A DNA stretch of 64,000 bases. Origin: an uncultured Bacteroides sp. Lineage in GTDB: Bacteria; Bacteroidota; Bacteroidia; Bacteroidales; Bacteroidaceae. Position numbers and translations under genes: made by a program. The notes under the pieces are model-generated. The model saw only the letters and a program-made list of their open reading frames with translations. It was not told where the DNA came from and searched no databases. Position 1 is the stretch's first letter. The number at the start of each line of letters is the position of its first letter. This document shows positions 16,841 to 24,660 of the stretch, piece by piece. The stretch lies in the NCBI RefSeq assembly GCF_963678845.1, contig NZ_OY787464.1, positions 310,001-374,000 of the forward strand, written 5' to 3'.

Positions 16841-17092
16841 ATGATTCAGGAAAAAGAAAACCAAAAGCATCCGTATATGAGATGCTATCTCCTTACCAAA
16901 GTAGCCGCAATGTATTTCCATACATACACCAGAGCCGATGTTTGCAAAAGATGTTTTATCGAGAAAATTGAAGAAGATAAAGAACTGTATGAAAAGTTGA
17001 AGGCTACCGGATTTGCCATTACCAACAAATACATCACACCCAAGCAGATGGAACTTATCATCGATTATTGGGGCATTCCGTACGGAATGTAA
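16841..17092 (+). CDS. DUF4248 family protein (phage-like module)
   Basis: 83 residues. The C-terminal signature ITPKQMELIIDYWGIP is that of DUF4248, and the middle has a helix-turn-helix feel (LTKVAAMYFHTYTRADVC). Members are small, uncharacterised and nearly always sit at the front of Bacteroides phage-like replication modules, as here. A regulator role is inferred from that position. It has its own strong promoter and terminator. A second, distinct DUF4248 gene lies at 20945-21172 on the opposite strand. Confidence 0.8.
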   Translation: MIQEKENQKHPYMRCYLLTKVAAMYFHTYTRADVCKRCFIEKIEEDKELYEKLKATGFAITNKYITPKQMELIIDYWGIPYGM

Positions 17093-17100
17093 AATTTCGC

Positions 17101-17122
17101 AAGGCTTATTCAGAGCCTTTTT
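17101..17122 (+). terminator. Short terminator after DUF4248
   Basis: AAGGCT (17101-17106) pairs with AGCCTT (17114-17119), overlapping a run of five T. Beyond it, 17123-17426 is AT-rich with no feature seen. Confidence 0.65.
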
Positions 17123-17426
17123 CATCACTCGCTAATGTTATAAATTCCTAACCATATATACGGATTTTATTTTTAGTAATAAAAATAAAACAATTTAATA
17201 TATTTCTTCGTTGCAGTTCATTCTGCTGTGAAGGAATATATTATTTTTATAACTACCTATATACCAACATTCTGTATCTGCGCTTATTCTATTATTTATT
17301 CTGTTGTTATGTAAAGTACGTTTTACTCTATAAAAGCAGCCTTCCTTCTACATGTATTTTACAAAATTCAACAAATGTGATTTTTTAAGCATAATATGCC
17401 AAAATCGTCTATTATTACATTTCCCA

Positions 17427-17458
17427 TTTGGAGGATATTGTCTGTAACCATACATTTG
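17427..17458 (+). promoter_or_regulatory. Promoter TTTG-N20-TACATTTG for the replication genes
   Basis: TTTG at 17427-17430, TACATTTG at 17451-17458, followed by GCATCG. Same -7 octamer as the DUF4248 promoter, so both probably fire together. Leader about 55 nt. Confidence 0.85.
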
Positions 17459-17521
17459 CATCGAAATAAGGCTGGAGAGCTATTTTACAAACAATATAAA
17501 AAATAAATATAATAACTTACT

Positions 17522-18205
17522 ATGACTAAGAAGAATAACTTACCTTTCAACGCCTTAAACAAGGGGTATGTATTAGTACCAAAACATTTGCTTAACTACA
17601 GATTTAACCAGAAAGATGAAAGTTTTTCTTATCTGGAGGCTTTTCTGATGCTGATAACTAACGTAAATTTCGAAGACCGGGATGTAACAATAAAAGGGGA
17701 AACATTTGTGTGCAAGCGGGGTGAATCGGTTTTATCGGTGGCATCATGGGCAAAGATGTTCAACTGGACTACGGGCAAAACCAGATGGTTCTTTGACAGG
17801 ATGGAAAAGGAAAACCTGATAAGCAGCACTCTCCTGAATTACAAGATGAAATCTATCGCGGTAATTGATTATGACCTCTGGACCGGAAAGCCTTCGCAAA
17901 TAACCAATATGAGGGTGAAGAACGAGGATAGGCTTTTGGAGTTCTACGAGAAATACCACGAAACAACCGGACTACGCAAGGTAGACATCGGACTGGTGCG
18001 CAGGGAGTGGAAAAAGCTGTCCAAAGAAGAAAAAGAGGCGGCCATTAAAAACATTGAGAATTACCGCGACTCGGTGAGCTGCAAAGAATTCGTGAAAAGT
18101 GCCAGCAGTTATCTGAAAGCGAAATCCTTTTATGACCAGGACGTTAATGTGCAGTCTCAGCCCAGAACATTTAATATTGAAGATGAGCCATGGAGAAGAA
18201 TCTAA
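17522..18205 (+). CDS. Phage-type replication protein (DnaD/primosome-like)
   Basis: 227 residues. The first 110 form a winged-helix-like domain: SYLEAFLMLITNVNFEDR, then a VCKRGESVLSVASWAKMFNW block and KTRWFFDRMEKENLI. This is the pattern of phage replisome-organiser and DnaD N-domains. The C-terminal third (EFYEKYHETTGLRKVD, then ENYRDSV and SASSYLKAKSFYD) is helical, as in DnaD C-domains. It ends 16 nt inside the DnaB gene, so helicase and loader are coupled. It probably loads the helicase at the element's origin. No integrase is present. Confidence 0.7.
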   Translation: MTKKNNLPFNALNKGYVLVPKHLLNYRFNQKDESFSYLEAFLMLITNVNFEDRDVTIKGETFVCKRGESVLSVASWAKMFNWTTGKTRWFFDRMEKENLISSTLLNYKMKSIAVIDYDLWTGKPSQITNMRVKNEDRLLEFYEKYHETTGLRKVDIGLVRREWKKLSKEEKEAAIKNIENYRDSVSCKEFVKSASSYLKAKSFYDQDVNVQSQPRTFNIEDEPWRRI

Positions 18206-19569
18206 CCCTGCCCTTTGATCAGGAAACAGAAGAGATTATTCTGGGTGCCCTTTTACTGGAAACAAAAGCTATGCCCATAGCGGCAGGCATGCTGCGCGAG
18301 GAGATGTTTTACTATGATAATCATCGCATTATCTTTGCCGCACTGAAGCGCATGTTTGACCAGAACCGCAACATTGACATTATTACCGTGTGCGACGAAC
18401 TGCGTCGCCACGATGAGCTGGACAAGGTGGGCGGCCCCTACTACATCACCAAACTGAGTAGTCAGGTAGTAAGCTCGGCCCATCTGCAAAATCACTGCAT
18501 CATTCTGAAGGACCTGTACCTTCGCCGAGCAATCATCACTGGAATCAGCAAGCTGCTGTGGAGAGCGCAGGACATGACGGTGGACAGTGCCGATGTGGTT
18601 TGCAACATGCAGGAGCTGGCTTCGCAGATAGAGAACGATGCGGTGAAGGCGAACAATGTGCGGGATATGGAGGTATTGATGCACTACACACTGGCGCAGG
18701 CCAAAGAGCGCATGGAGAATTCGGAAAATGGGGTGACGGGAGTTGACACGGGGCTTACCGACCTCAACAAGCTGACTTCCGGATGGCAGAAGGGCGATTT
18801 GATTGTGTTTGCGGCTCGCCCCGGGGTGGGTAAAACCATGCTGGCGCTGTTCTTCGCAAAAATGGCTGCCCGAATGGGGCTGCACACGCTGTTTTTCAGT
18901 ATCGAGATGCAGGGTGAGCGGCTGGGCGACCGTCTTATACTGATGGAGAGCAACATAAAACCCTATGCCTGGCGCACAGGACTCACCAGCGAAAAGGAAT
19001 GGGCGGAAGCCAACAACACAGCCAGCGAACTATCCTCTCTGCCTATCCTCATTGACGATAGCTCGGCCATGAGCATTGACTCCATCCGCATACAGGCACG
19101 ATTCCTGAAAGCCAAGGGCAAGTGTGACATTATCTTCATTGACTACCTGCAGCTAAGCGACATGAAAACCCAGGGCAAGGAAAATCGTAACCGCGAACAA
19201 GAGGTGGCCACGGCAGCCCGTAAAGCAAAACTACTGGCCAAAGAGATGAATTGTCCGGTTGTGTTGCTCAGTCAGCTGAACAGAGAGGCCGAGACCCGTT
19301 ACGCCAGCCGTCCGCAATTGGCCGATTTGCGTGAATCGGGTGCCATAGAGCAGGATGCCGACATGGTAATATTGCTCCACCGTCCGGCTCTGTCAAAAGT
19401 GGCCACGGACAAGGAAAGCGGCTACCCCACCGAGGGACTTGGTGTGCTCACCGTGGCCAAGCACCGCAACGGCGAAGCGGGCACAGTCTATTTCTCACAC
19501 AACAAGAGCATGACCAAGATTGAAGATTATGTGCCGCCCATGGAGTGGTTGCTGAAACATGCAAAATAG
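18190..19569 (+). CDS. Replicative DNA helicase, DnaB family (phage-like)
   Basis: 459-residue hexameric helicase. The N-terminal DnaB domain (TEEIILGALLLE... DNHRIIFAAL) is followed by the RecA-like core with Walker A ARPGVGKTM, Walker B DIIFIDYLQL, LLSQLNREAETR and the DxR-type ADLRESGAIEQDAD block. The chromosome should carry another dnaB, so this is the element's own copy. Its DNA is visibly richer in G and C than the flanking genes, which points to a different origin. Its start overlaps the upstream replication gene by 16 nt. A double hairpin follows. Confidence 0.93.
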   Translation: MEKNLTLPFDQETEEIILGALLLETKAMPIAAGMLREEMFYYDNHRIIFAALKRMFDQNRNIDIITVCDELRRHDELDKVGGPYYITKLSSQVVSSAHLQNHCIILKDLYLRRAIITGISKLLWRAQDMTVDSADVVCNMQELASQIENDAVKANNVRDMEVLMHYTLAQAKERMENSENGVTGVDTGLTDLNKLTSGWQKGDLIVFAARPGVGKTMLALFFAKMAARMGLHTLFFSIEMQGERLGDRLILMESNIKPYAWRTGLTSEKEWAEANNTASELSSLPILIDDSSAMSIDSIRIQARFLKAKGKCDIIFIDYLQLSDMKTQGKENRNREQEVATAARKAKLLAKEMNCPVVLLSQLNREAETRYASRPQLADLRESGAIEQDADMVILLHRPALSKVATDKESGYPTEGLGVLTVAKHRNGEAGTVYFSHNKSMTKIEDYVPPMEWLLKHAK

Positions 19570-19582
19570 ACTGCAAATAAGT

Positions 19583-19665
19583 ATTTGTCTCTGATTGCTA
19601 ACAGACAAATAATTAATAGGAACAAATAAGATATAAAGATAATATCTTATTTGTTCCTATTAATT
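19583..19665. repeat. Two adjacent inverted repeats downstream of dnaB
   Basis: Hairpin 1: ATTTGTCT (19583-19590) with AGACAAAT (19603-19610). Hairpin 2 begins at the next base: a perfect 24-bp stem, 19611-19634 with 19642-19665, core AGGAACAAATAAGATAT, 7-nt loop. There is no T tract. It may end dnaB transcription or be an origin or binding site. The rest of the gap to 19876 is extremely AT-rich. Confidence 0.8.
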
Positions 19666-19876
19666 AACTAAATTATAAGCAAATAAACAAAGAATTTAAT
19701 TTACTAAAAATGACATAAACACCCTTGATAATTCATTAAAAAGGAGTATATATTAGCCATTTTACAACAAACATAATTATTTATTTGCTTACTTATTATT
19801 TATAATAATAAATTGATTACATTTGTAATGTAAAAACTAAATTTATAATTTGACATTAATTAATCTACAATAAACG

Positions 19877-20848
19877 ATGAAAAAGATAGCAATATTTTCA
19901 TTAGTGGTTTCATTTTTGGTAACAGGATGCGTTAAAGACGATGTTGTACCAGAAGTAATTACAGAACCGGTTGCAGTGATCGACACAATAGTCAGTGTAA
20001 AAGTTGACACAGCCGGCACATTGGCAAAGCTAATTCCGCAAGCAGGTAAATATTTAATTACCGATCTCACTATTTCCGGCAATCTGGATGGAGATGATAT
20101 TCTTTACATCCGCGAAATGGCTGGAGGAGGTTATACTGCAAACAGCAAAACAGAAGGAAAGCTTGCCAGGCTTGATTTGACTAATGTAAATATTGTATGG
20201 AGTATGAAACATTATTTTAGTGTAACAGAAAGTAATGGCATTGAGACATTCTACCCTACAGGTAGTAATTTTATCAATACTGAAATGTTTTCTTACCTAC
20301 GTAGTCTGACCTCAATAACCCTTCCCAAAAGCATTATATCTGTTGATAGCGAATGTTTTAATAAATGTCTCAAATTGAAGGAGATAAATATATCAAAAGA
20401 GAATTCTCTTTATACCAGTATTGATGGGGCATTGTTTAGCAAAGATAGTAGTGAGTTTGTAGTGTTTCCCTATGCCAAAGGCACCTCATATGCTATCCCC
20501 GATTACGTTAAGAAGATTGCCGACAATGCCTTTTCTCATTGCGACAAGCTCGATTCTATAGCCTTTCCGGGTAATCATATAAGTATTAGGAATCATGCCT
20601 TTCACGATTGCACCGGATTAACTTCCATCTATTTCGGCAATGATATTTCCTACCTTTGGGATGCTTTCATAAATTGTACGTCAGTGAAAAACATCTATTG
20701 CAAAAGCACAACTCCTATAGAAGCTAACCTTTCTGTGTTTTATGAAGCAAACAAAAGTACATGTAAAGTTCATGTTCCGAAGGGTGCTGCCGGCAGTTAT
20801 AGAAATGCAGATATGTGGAAAACATTCACTAATATAGTGGAAGAATAG
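19877..20848 (+). CDS. BspA-type leucine-rich repeat lipoprotein
   Basis: 323 residues. A lipoprotein signal ends in VTGC (Cys about 18). From residue 135 on there are LRR_5 (BspA-like) repeats: LTSITLPKSIISVDSECFNKC, ADNAFSHCDKLDSIAFPG, and NHAFHDCTGLTSIYFG. The C-terminal CKVHVPKGAAGSYRNADMWK block closes most BspA-like proteins of Bacteroides. Such surface proteins bind host or matrix proteins in known cases. It interrupts the phage-like module between dnaB and the second DUF4248 gene. Its AT-rich DNA resembles the host chromosome more than dnaB does. Confidence 0.87.
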   Translation: MKKIAIFSLVVSFLVTGCVKDDVVPEVITEPVAVIDTIVSVKVDTAGTLAKLIPQAGKYLITDLTISGNLDGDDILYIREMAGGGYTANSKTEGKLARLDLTNVNIVWSMKHYFSVTESNGIETFYPTGSNFINTEMFSYLRSLTSITLPKSIISVDSECFNKCLKLKEINISKENSLYTSIDGALFSKDSSEFVVFPYAKGTSYAIPDYVKKIADNAFSHCDKLDSIAFPGNHISIRNHAFHDCTGLTSIYFGNDISYLWDAFINCTSVKNIYCKSTTPIEANLSVFYEANKSTCKVHVPKGAAGSYRNADMWKTFTNIVEE

Positions 20849-20897
20849 AAATTCACGGGATAAAGTGTTATATCATTAGCAGATAATTCGCTGTAAT

Positions 20898-20944
20898 AAA
20901 AGAAGCTCGCCTTAAATCGTAATGGTTTAAGGCGAGCTTCTTTT
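20898..20944. terminator. Bidirectional terminator between the LRR gene and DUF4248
   Basis: Perfect 19-bp stem (20898-20916 with 20926-20944, core GAAGCTCGCCTTAAA), 9-nt loop, A tract on one side and T tract on the other. It serves two convergent genes. Confidence 0.93.
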
Positions 20945-21172
20945 TTACGGTTCTCCCAGATAATCAACAATAACCTTCACCTGGCGTGGTGTAAATGAAC
21001 GGTTCCGATGATTGTACTCCAGCCGTGACAGCTCTTCCATAAGACGGGAATTGCCCGATATCCATCGAGCCAGTGTGCGCAGTGCTCCGGAAACAGCCAT
21101 CTCCGGATTGTAAAGCCTGGCCAGTTCTACTTTGGTATATGCCTTAATCTTAAACTCTTCTTCAATTTTCAT
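20945..21172 (-). CDS. DUF4248 family protein, second copy
   Basis: 75 residues, ending SFTPRQVKVIVDYLGEP, the DUF4248 signature. The N-terminal half (AYTKVELARLYNPEMAVSGA, LRTLARWI) looks like a helix-turn-helix. It runs opposite to its neighbours and diverges from the HU-like gene. This suggests a regulator that shares the 220-bp promoter region with it. Only low identity links it to the copy at 16841, so they are not a recent duplication. Confidence 0.85.
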   Translation of the reverse strand: MKIEEEFKIKAYTKVELARLYNPEMAVSGALRTLARWISGNSRLMEELSRLEYNHRNRSFTPRQVKVIVDYLGEP

Positions 21173-21320
21173 TGCCTTTTATATTTTTTTTATGTATTAA
21201 AGTTACTGTTTTTTATTGAGATTAGCAAGGATACAAAACAATATAATACACTAATTATGTAAATAATTAGCTCTACTCACCGCTAATGCATTCTACTGTC
21301 TCAGCACACTGCAAGAGGCT

Positions 21321-21328
21321 TATCTTTG
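21321..21328 (+). promoter_or_regulatory. -7 box (TATCTTTG) upstream of the HU-like gene
   Basis: Exact TAnnTTTG match 64 bp before the ATG at 21393. No obvious -33 element. Confidence 0.65.
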
Positions 21329-21392
21329 TAGGGTTAACAAATGATAGATGGACCATCGGCAAGTAGTATTAATCAATTAAAAAGAAAAAAAG

Positions 21393-21815
21393 ATGAGTGT
21401 AAAGTATTCAGTTGTAATGAGAAAGAATCCTTCAAAGATTTCAGAACCGGGAAAGTATTATGCGTTGGCTCAAGCCTATGGAGAAATGGATTTCGACGCC
21501 ATTTGTACAGATGTGGACAGCAGATGCACGGTAACAAAAGCAGATGTGTCGGCAGTGATTGAAAGTGTATTGGTATCAATGAAAGCGGGACTGGCCAATG
21601 GACAGGTGGTTCGTTTGGGAAACTTCGGCAGTTTCCAGGTTGGAGTAAATGGCAAAGGAGCGGAATCCGAGAAGGAGTATACATCCAGCTTGATAAAGGG
21701 TACTAGAATTGCCTTTCGTCCGGGCAAACTGCTCACCAATATGCAAAAAACCTTGTCGTACACACAGGTTGCCAAGTTACCGGTAAAAACCAGCGCAGTG
21801 GTTCCAGGCGCATAA
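21393..21815 (+). CDS. HU/IHF-like DNA-binding protein (Bacteroides long form)
   Basis: 140 residues. The HU fold is marked by KADVSAVIESVLVSMKAGLA, GQVVRLGNFGSFQVGVNGKG and TRIAFRPGKLLTNMQK. It has about 35 extra N-terminal residues and a short C-terminal extension compared with canonical 90-residue HU. This long form is typical of Bacteroides phage-like and capsule-linked modules, where it precedes an amidase gene. It probably bends or coats element DNA. A perfect 11-bp hairpin (21824-21834 with 21856-21866) follows within 10 bp of its stop. Confidence 0.88.
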   Translation: MSVKYSVVMRKNPSKISEPGKYYALAQAYGEMDFDAICTDVDSRCTVTKADVSAVIESVLVSMKAGLANGQVVRLGNFGSFQVGVNGKGAESEKEYTSSLIKGTRIAFRPGKLLTNMQKTLSYTQVAKLPVKTSAVVPGA

Positions 21816-21823
21816 GCAAAAAG

Positions 21824-21866
21824 GCACGCTGTCTATCATTACCACACTAATGCAGAGACAGCGTGC
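21824..21866 (+). terminator. Hairpin after the HU-like gene, possible terminator
   Basis: GCACGCTGTCT (21824-21834) pairs perfectly with 21856-21866 across a 21-nt loop. No strong T run follows, so a processing or attenuation site is also possible. Confidence 0.55.
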
Positions 21867-21969
21867 AATGCTTTAAGACCCATGACCTTAGCTTCCCTTA
21901 CAAAGGCTTAGACAAAACAGGCCACACCTCTCCTACTTTCAGTAAAAAGAATAAAACAGAAACAAAACA

Positions 21970-22239
21970 ATGAAAATTATAGACGGCATAGTAAGCATTC
22001 TGCAAGTGGTTCTCCCCTTCCTGAAAAAGAAGGACGCCAAGCAAGTACAAGACTTCACAGACCTGGTAAAGAGCCAGTTCGACTATCTGATGGAGCAAGT
22101 CACCCGGTTTGAAACGGACTATTTTGAACTGTCCGAGAAGGTACGGCAAATGTATCAGGAAATGATTACCTTGAATGCTCAGCTAAATACTGCACTAAAA
22201 GTGCAATGTTTGGTACCTGCATGCAAAGACAGGCAATAA
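21970..22239 (+). CDS. Hypothetical helical protein of the HU-amidase module
   Basis: 89 residues. A short hydrophobic N-terminus (IVSILQVVLPFL) is followed by KKKD and a long amphipathic helix with coiled-coil heptads (FTDLVKSQFDYLMEQVTRF onward). The place between HU-like protein and amidase is where related modules often carry a very small membrane-active protein. A holin-like or accessory lysis role is possible but unproven. Not recognised as a named family. Confidence 0.65.
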   Translation: MKIIDGIVSILQVVLPFLKKKDAKQVQDFTDLVKSQFDYLMEQVTRFETDYFELSEKVRQMYQEMITLNAQLNTALKVQCLVPACKDRQ

Positions 22240-22245
22240 TTTTAA

Positions 22246-22280
22246 GCGGAGAAAACTTCTTTTAAAGGAGGTTTCCCCGC
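22246..22280 (+). terminator. Terminator-like hairpin after the 89-aa gene
   Basis: GCGGAGAAAACTTC and GGAGGTTTCCCCGC form an imperfect 14-bp stem with a 7-nt loop. It starts 7 bp after the stop codon and has no long T tract. Confidence 0.5.
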
Positions 22281-22326
22281 ACTTTGCATTTCAACTTATT
22301 GAGAATAAAGTGGAAATTAGAAAGAA

Positions 22327-22490
22327 ATACGGCATAACCATTTTCTAGAAATAACGGCACGATATGGTTTTACAGGCCATAAAAACTGAAAGATTTAAAA
22401 TTACGGCAGTATTAGAAAAGAAAGTTTACGGTATTTTATCTTTTATACTATTGATAATCAGACAAAATTAAAAAGAATAACGGCATTTAA
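22327..22490. repeat. Degenerate ~25-bp repeat with ACGGCA core
   Basis: ACGG(C/T)A occurs at 22329, 22354, 22403, 22428 and 22480: spacings 25, 49, 25 and 52, close to multiples of 25. Each is preceded by A/T-rich AAT or TTT. It fills most of the gap before the amidase gene. Confidence 0.55.
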
Positions 22491-22534
22491 AAATAAAGTA
22501 GTTCCCAAAAGGGAGTGAATAACAGAAAAACAAA

Positions 22535-22981
22535 ATGAGAGAAATAAACCTGATAGTAATACATTGCTCGGCAACAAGAGCGGACAGAGACATCACAGCA
22601 CAAGATATTAATGCAGCACACAAGGTAAGAGGATTCAGCTCCTGGGGTTATTACTACTACATCCGCAAGAATGGGAAGGTAGAACCCATGCGACCCCTAG
22701 ATGAAGTAGGTGCCCATGCTCGTGGCTACAATGCCAAGTCAATAGGCGTATGTTACGAAGGTGGCTTAGACACCAACGCCAAACCTGCCGACACACGCAC
22801 ACTGGCTCAGCAAATTGCACTGCACGCATTGGTAAGCAAACTCCTGAAAGAGCATCCCGGCTGCAAGGTAGTGGGTCACAGAGACCTAAGCCCGGACAAG
22901 AACTACAACGGCATTATTGACCCTTGGGAGAGGGTGAAAGAATGTCCGTGTTTTAATACAGCCGATGAAGTTTGGGAGTAA
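22535..22981 (+). CDS. N-acetylmuramoyl-L-alanine amidase (Amidase_2, T7 lysozyme-like)
   Basis: 148 residues, a single catalytic domain without a signal peptide. It cleaves the amide between MurNAc and L-alanine in peptidoglycan. Zinc ligands fit: His10 in VIHCSAT, the His of VVGHRDLSPD, and a Cys in the final KECPC. GGLDTNAKP and RPLDEVGAHARGYN are family blocks. As the last gene after HU-like and helical proteins, it matches the phage-derived lysis gene of Bacteroides modules. Without a signal peptide, release would need a holin or cell lysis. Confidence 0.92.
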   Translation: MREINLIVIHCSATRADRDITAQDINAAHKVRGFSSWGYYYYIRKNGKVEPMRPLDEVGAHARGYNAKSIGVCYEGGLDTNAKPADTRTLAQQIALHALVSKLLKEHPGCKVVGHRDLSPDKNYNGIIDPWERVKECPCFNTADEVWE

Positions 22982-23007
22982 TAGATTAAATTATAATACA
23001 AAAAAAC

Positions 23008-23047
23008 CTCCTGCATTACTTGAATATAAGTATGCAGGAGATTTTTT
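23008..23047. terminator. Bidirectional terminator between amidase and OMP genes
   Basis: CTCCTGCAT-t-ACTT pairs with AAGTATGCAGGAG (end 23040); T run at 23042-23047 and A run at 23001-23006. Convergent genes share it. Confidence 0.88.
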
Positions 23048-23067
23048 GTTTATCTGAATATTTAAAA

Positions 23068-23703
23068 TCAGAATTTATATCCAACAGTTACCCCAAAGTT
23101 TATATTCTTTGGAGAACCATCAGACATAATTCCATCTCCAATTTTTGTTAAGCCCAGCTGTCCTTCAAGACCAACAATCACTTTGCTCATCTCTAATGAC
23201 ACGCCAAGTCCTAATCCTGCATCAAATCTTTTGAATCTATTTTTACCAAATGTATTTGTTGATACAGAATAATCAACCCCATCAATGGATGCTCCACCAG
23301 ATATTTTACCTCCTACACCATAAGCAAAGTATGGACCTGCTGCAAAAAGAATATTTGTTTTATCAGCAACAGGTACTCTTGCCTGTAAATTGACCGGCAA
23401 CTCAAGATACACTTGATTAATTGTTGCCTTAGTATCTCCGTCTCCTCCTTTTGCGCCTTTACTTGTAAGAAATAACGATGGTTGTAATGACCATGTATTA
23501 TCTAATGCATATTCCATACCTGCACCAACCTTAAAGCCAACCTTTGCTTTTGAGCCATCAGAACCATCTCCTGTCCAGTTACTGATGTTCATACCTGCCT
23601 TAACGTTCCAAGAGACCTTCGAGTCTGTTGTTTGATAATTTTGTGCCATTGATAGCATATTGCATCCCAGTAAAATAGCTACAGTTAAAAATAGTTTTTT
23701 CAT
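23068..23703 (-). CDS. Outer membrane beta-barrel protein (porin family)
   Basis: 211 residues from the ATG at 23703. A clear signal peptide (MKKLFLTVAILLGCNMLSMAQ, cut after AQ) is followed by alternating amphipathic strands: KVSWNVKAGMNISNW, then GFKVGAGMEYALDN. The protein ends in NFGVTVGYKF with the terminal Phe expected of outer membrane barrels. It fits the OMP_b-brl_2 type of small barrels. The frame stays open 370 bp upstream, but that part is low-complexity and has no signal peptide, so it is not translated. Function unknown. Confidence 0.87.
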   Translation of the reverse strand: MKKLFLTVAILLGCNMLSMAQNYQTTDSKVSWNVKAGMNISNWTGDGSDGSKAKVGFKVGAGMEYALDNTWSLQPSLFLTSKGAKGGDGDTKATINQVYLELPVNLQARVPVADKTNILFAAGPYFAYGVGGKISGGASIDGVDYSVSTNTFGKNRFKRFDAGLGLGVSLEMSKVIVGLEGQLGLTKIGDGIMSDGSPKNINFGVTVGYKF

Positions 23704-24000
23704 ATAAATTAGTTTAAGCCTATAGTTCCCTGATTTGGCAATAACATTTAAGCGTGAGGAACTTAAATCAGACACATTGATTAATACCAGATTTAACGCT
23801 CTTAAAATATAAACAAGGCAAAGAGATATTTGTTTATATACGAATATACGTTTCACACTCATTTTTTTTAAAACATTTTCTGTGGTACACAGAAACCGGA
23901 GTCCTCTAACAATAACTAAAACAGGATTAGTGATTGTTCGGACACGTAGTATTGGAGGAGGTTTGGGAATAATTATTGGGATTAAATCAGAATTAAATTC

Positions 24001-24028
24001 TTGTATATTAAAATTATTGATATATTTG
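24001..24028 (+). promoter_or_regulatory. Promoter TTG-N17-TATATTTG
   Basis: TTG at 24001-24003 and the exact -7 box TATATTTG at 24021-24028. It places the transcription start near 24035, so the in-frame TTG at 24001 cannot be the start codon of the gene at 24058. The 23704-24000 gap shows nothing else. Confidence 0.7.
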
Positions 24029-24057
24029 TAACTAGTCATAACTTTATCAATAATATA

Positions 24058-24660
24058 ATGATTAACAACAATCAATTCAAAATATTTAAAAGATCGGACA
24101 AGTTTATACTGACACCCAATATGGTGATTTATACATCATTGGCTATATGTATTGCTACAGGATATATATCTGATAAATATATGGAAGAAAGTCCTATTGA
24201 ATATTTCGCCACAATACTAGGGATTGTAACTACTATTATAGGGGTAGTAATGTTGTTTACATCAATAAAGACACGAGAAGCTTTACGGGGAGAATTCTGT
24301 GGAGCTTTAGAGCTAGAAGAAGATTCAATTAAAATAAACTATAAAGACATAATGTTAAGCGATATTGAGAAAATAGACTTTCAGGTTTCTGATTATCAAG
24401 ACAGACTAATCAATACTTATAAAGGAGGTTTTAATCCGAAGCTATCAAACGGAGTTTATAATTACTGTAAAATTAGGTTCTCAAACGGCGAAACAATAGT
24501 TATTCAGTTTCAGCAATTACATAAAAATGATTTTCTAAGAACCCGGGATAATCTGATAGGTTATCACAAAAAAGGGAAACTTTCTTTTATGCGGCTTATT
24601 CATATTTTGAATATTGAGGGGTATAAAAACATACTGGAGTTTAAAAAGGAGATTGCATAA
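24058..24660 (+). CDS. Hypothetical membrane protein with C-terminal cytoplasmic domain
   Basis: 200 residues. Two membrane segments (about 22-40 and 52-74) form a hairpin, followed by a 120-residue soluble domain with alternating strands. In that domain ISINYKDIMLSDIEKIDF and KIRFSNGETIVIQF resemble the PH-like domain found in small bacterial membrane proteins. ATG at 24058 is chosen because it lies 30 bp after a good -7 box. Its last 20 bp overlap the end of the convergent gene at 24641. Function unknown. Confidence 0.7.
   Translation: MINNNQFKIFKRSDKFILTPNMVIYTSLAICIATGYISDKYMEESPIEYFATILGIVTTIIGVVMLFTSIKTREALRGEFCGALELEEDSIKINYKDIMLSDIEKIDFQVSDYQDRLINTYKGGFNPKLSNGVYNYCKIRFSNGETIVIQFQQLHKNDFLRTRDNLIGYHKKGKLSFMRLIHILNIEGYKNILEFKKEIA

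Noticed and set aside
23704..24075. N-terminal extension of the beta-barrel protein to 24075
   Set aside because: The typical signal peptide begins at 23703; the upstream part overlaps the divergent promoter and gene and looks non-coding.
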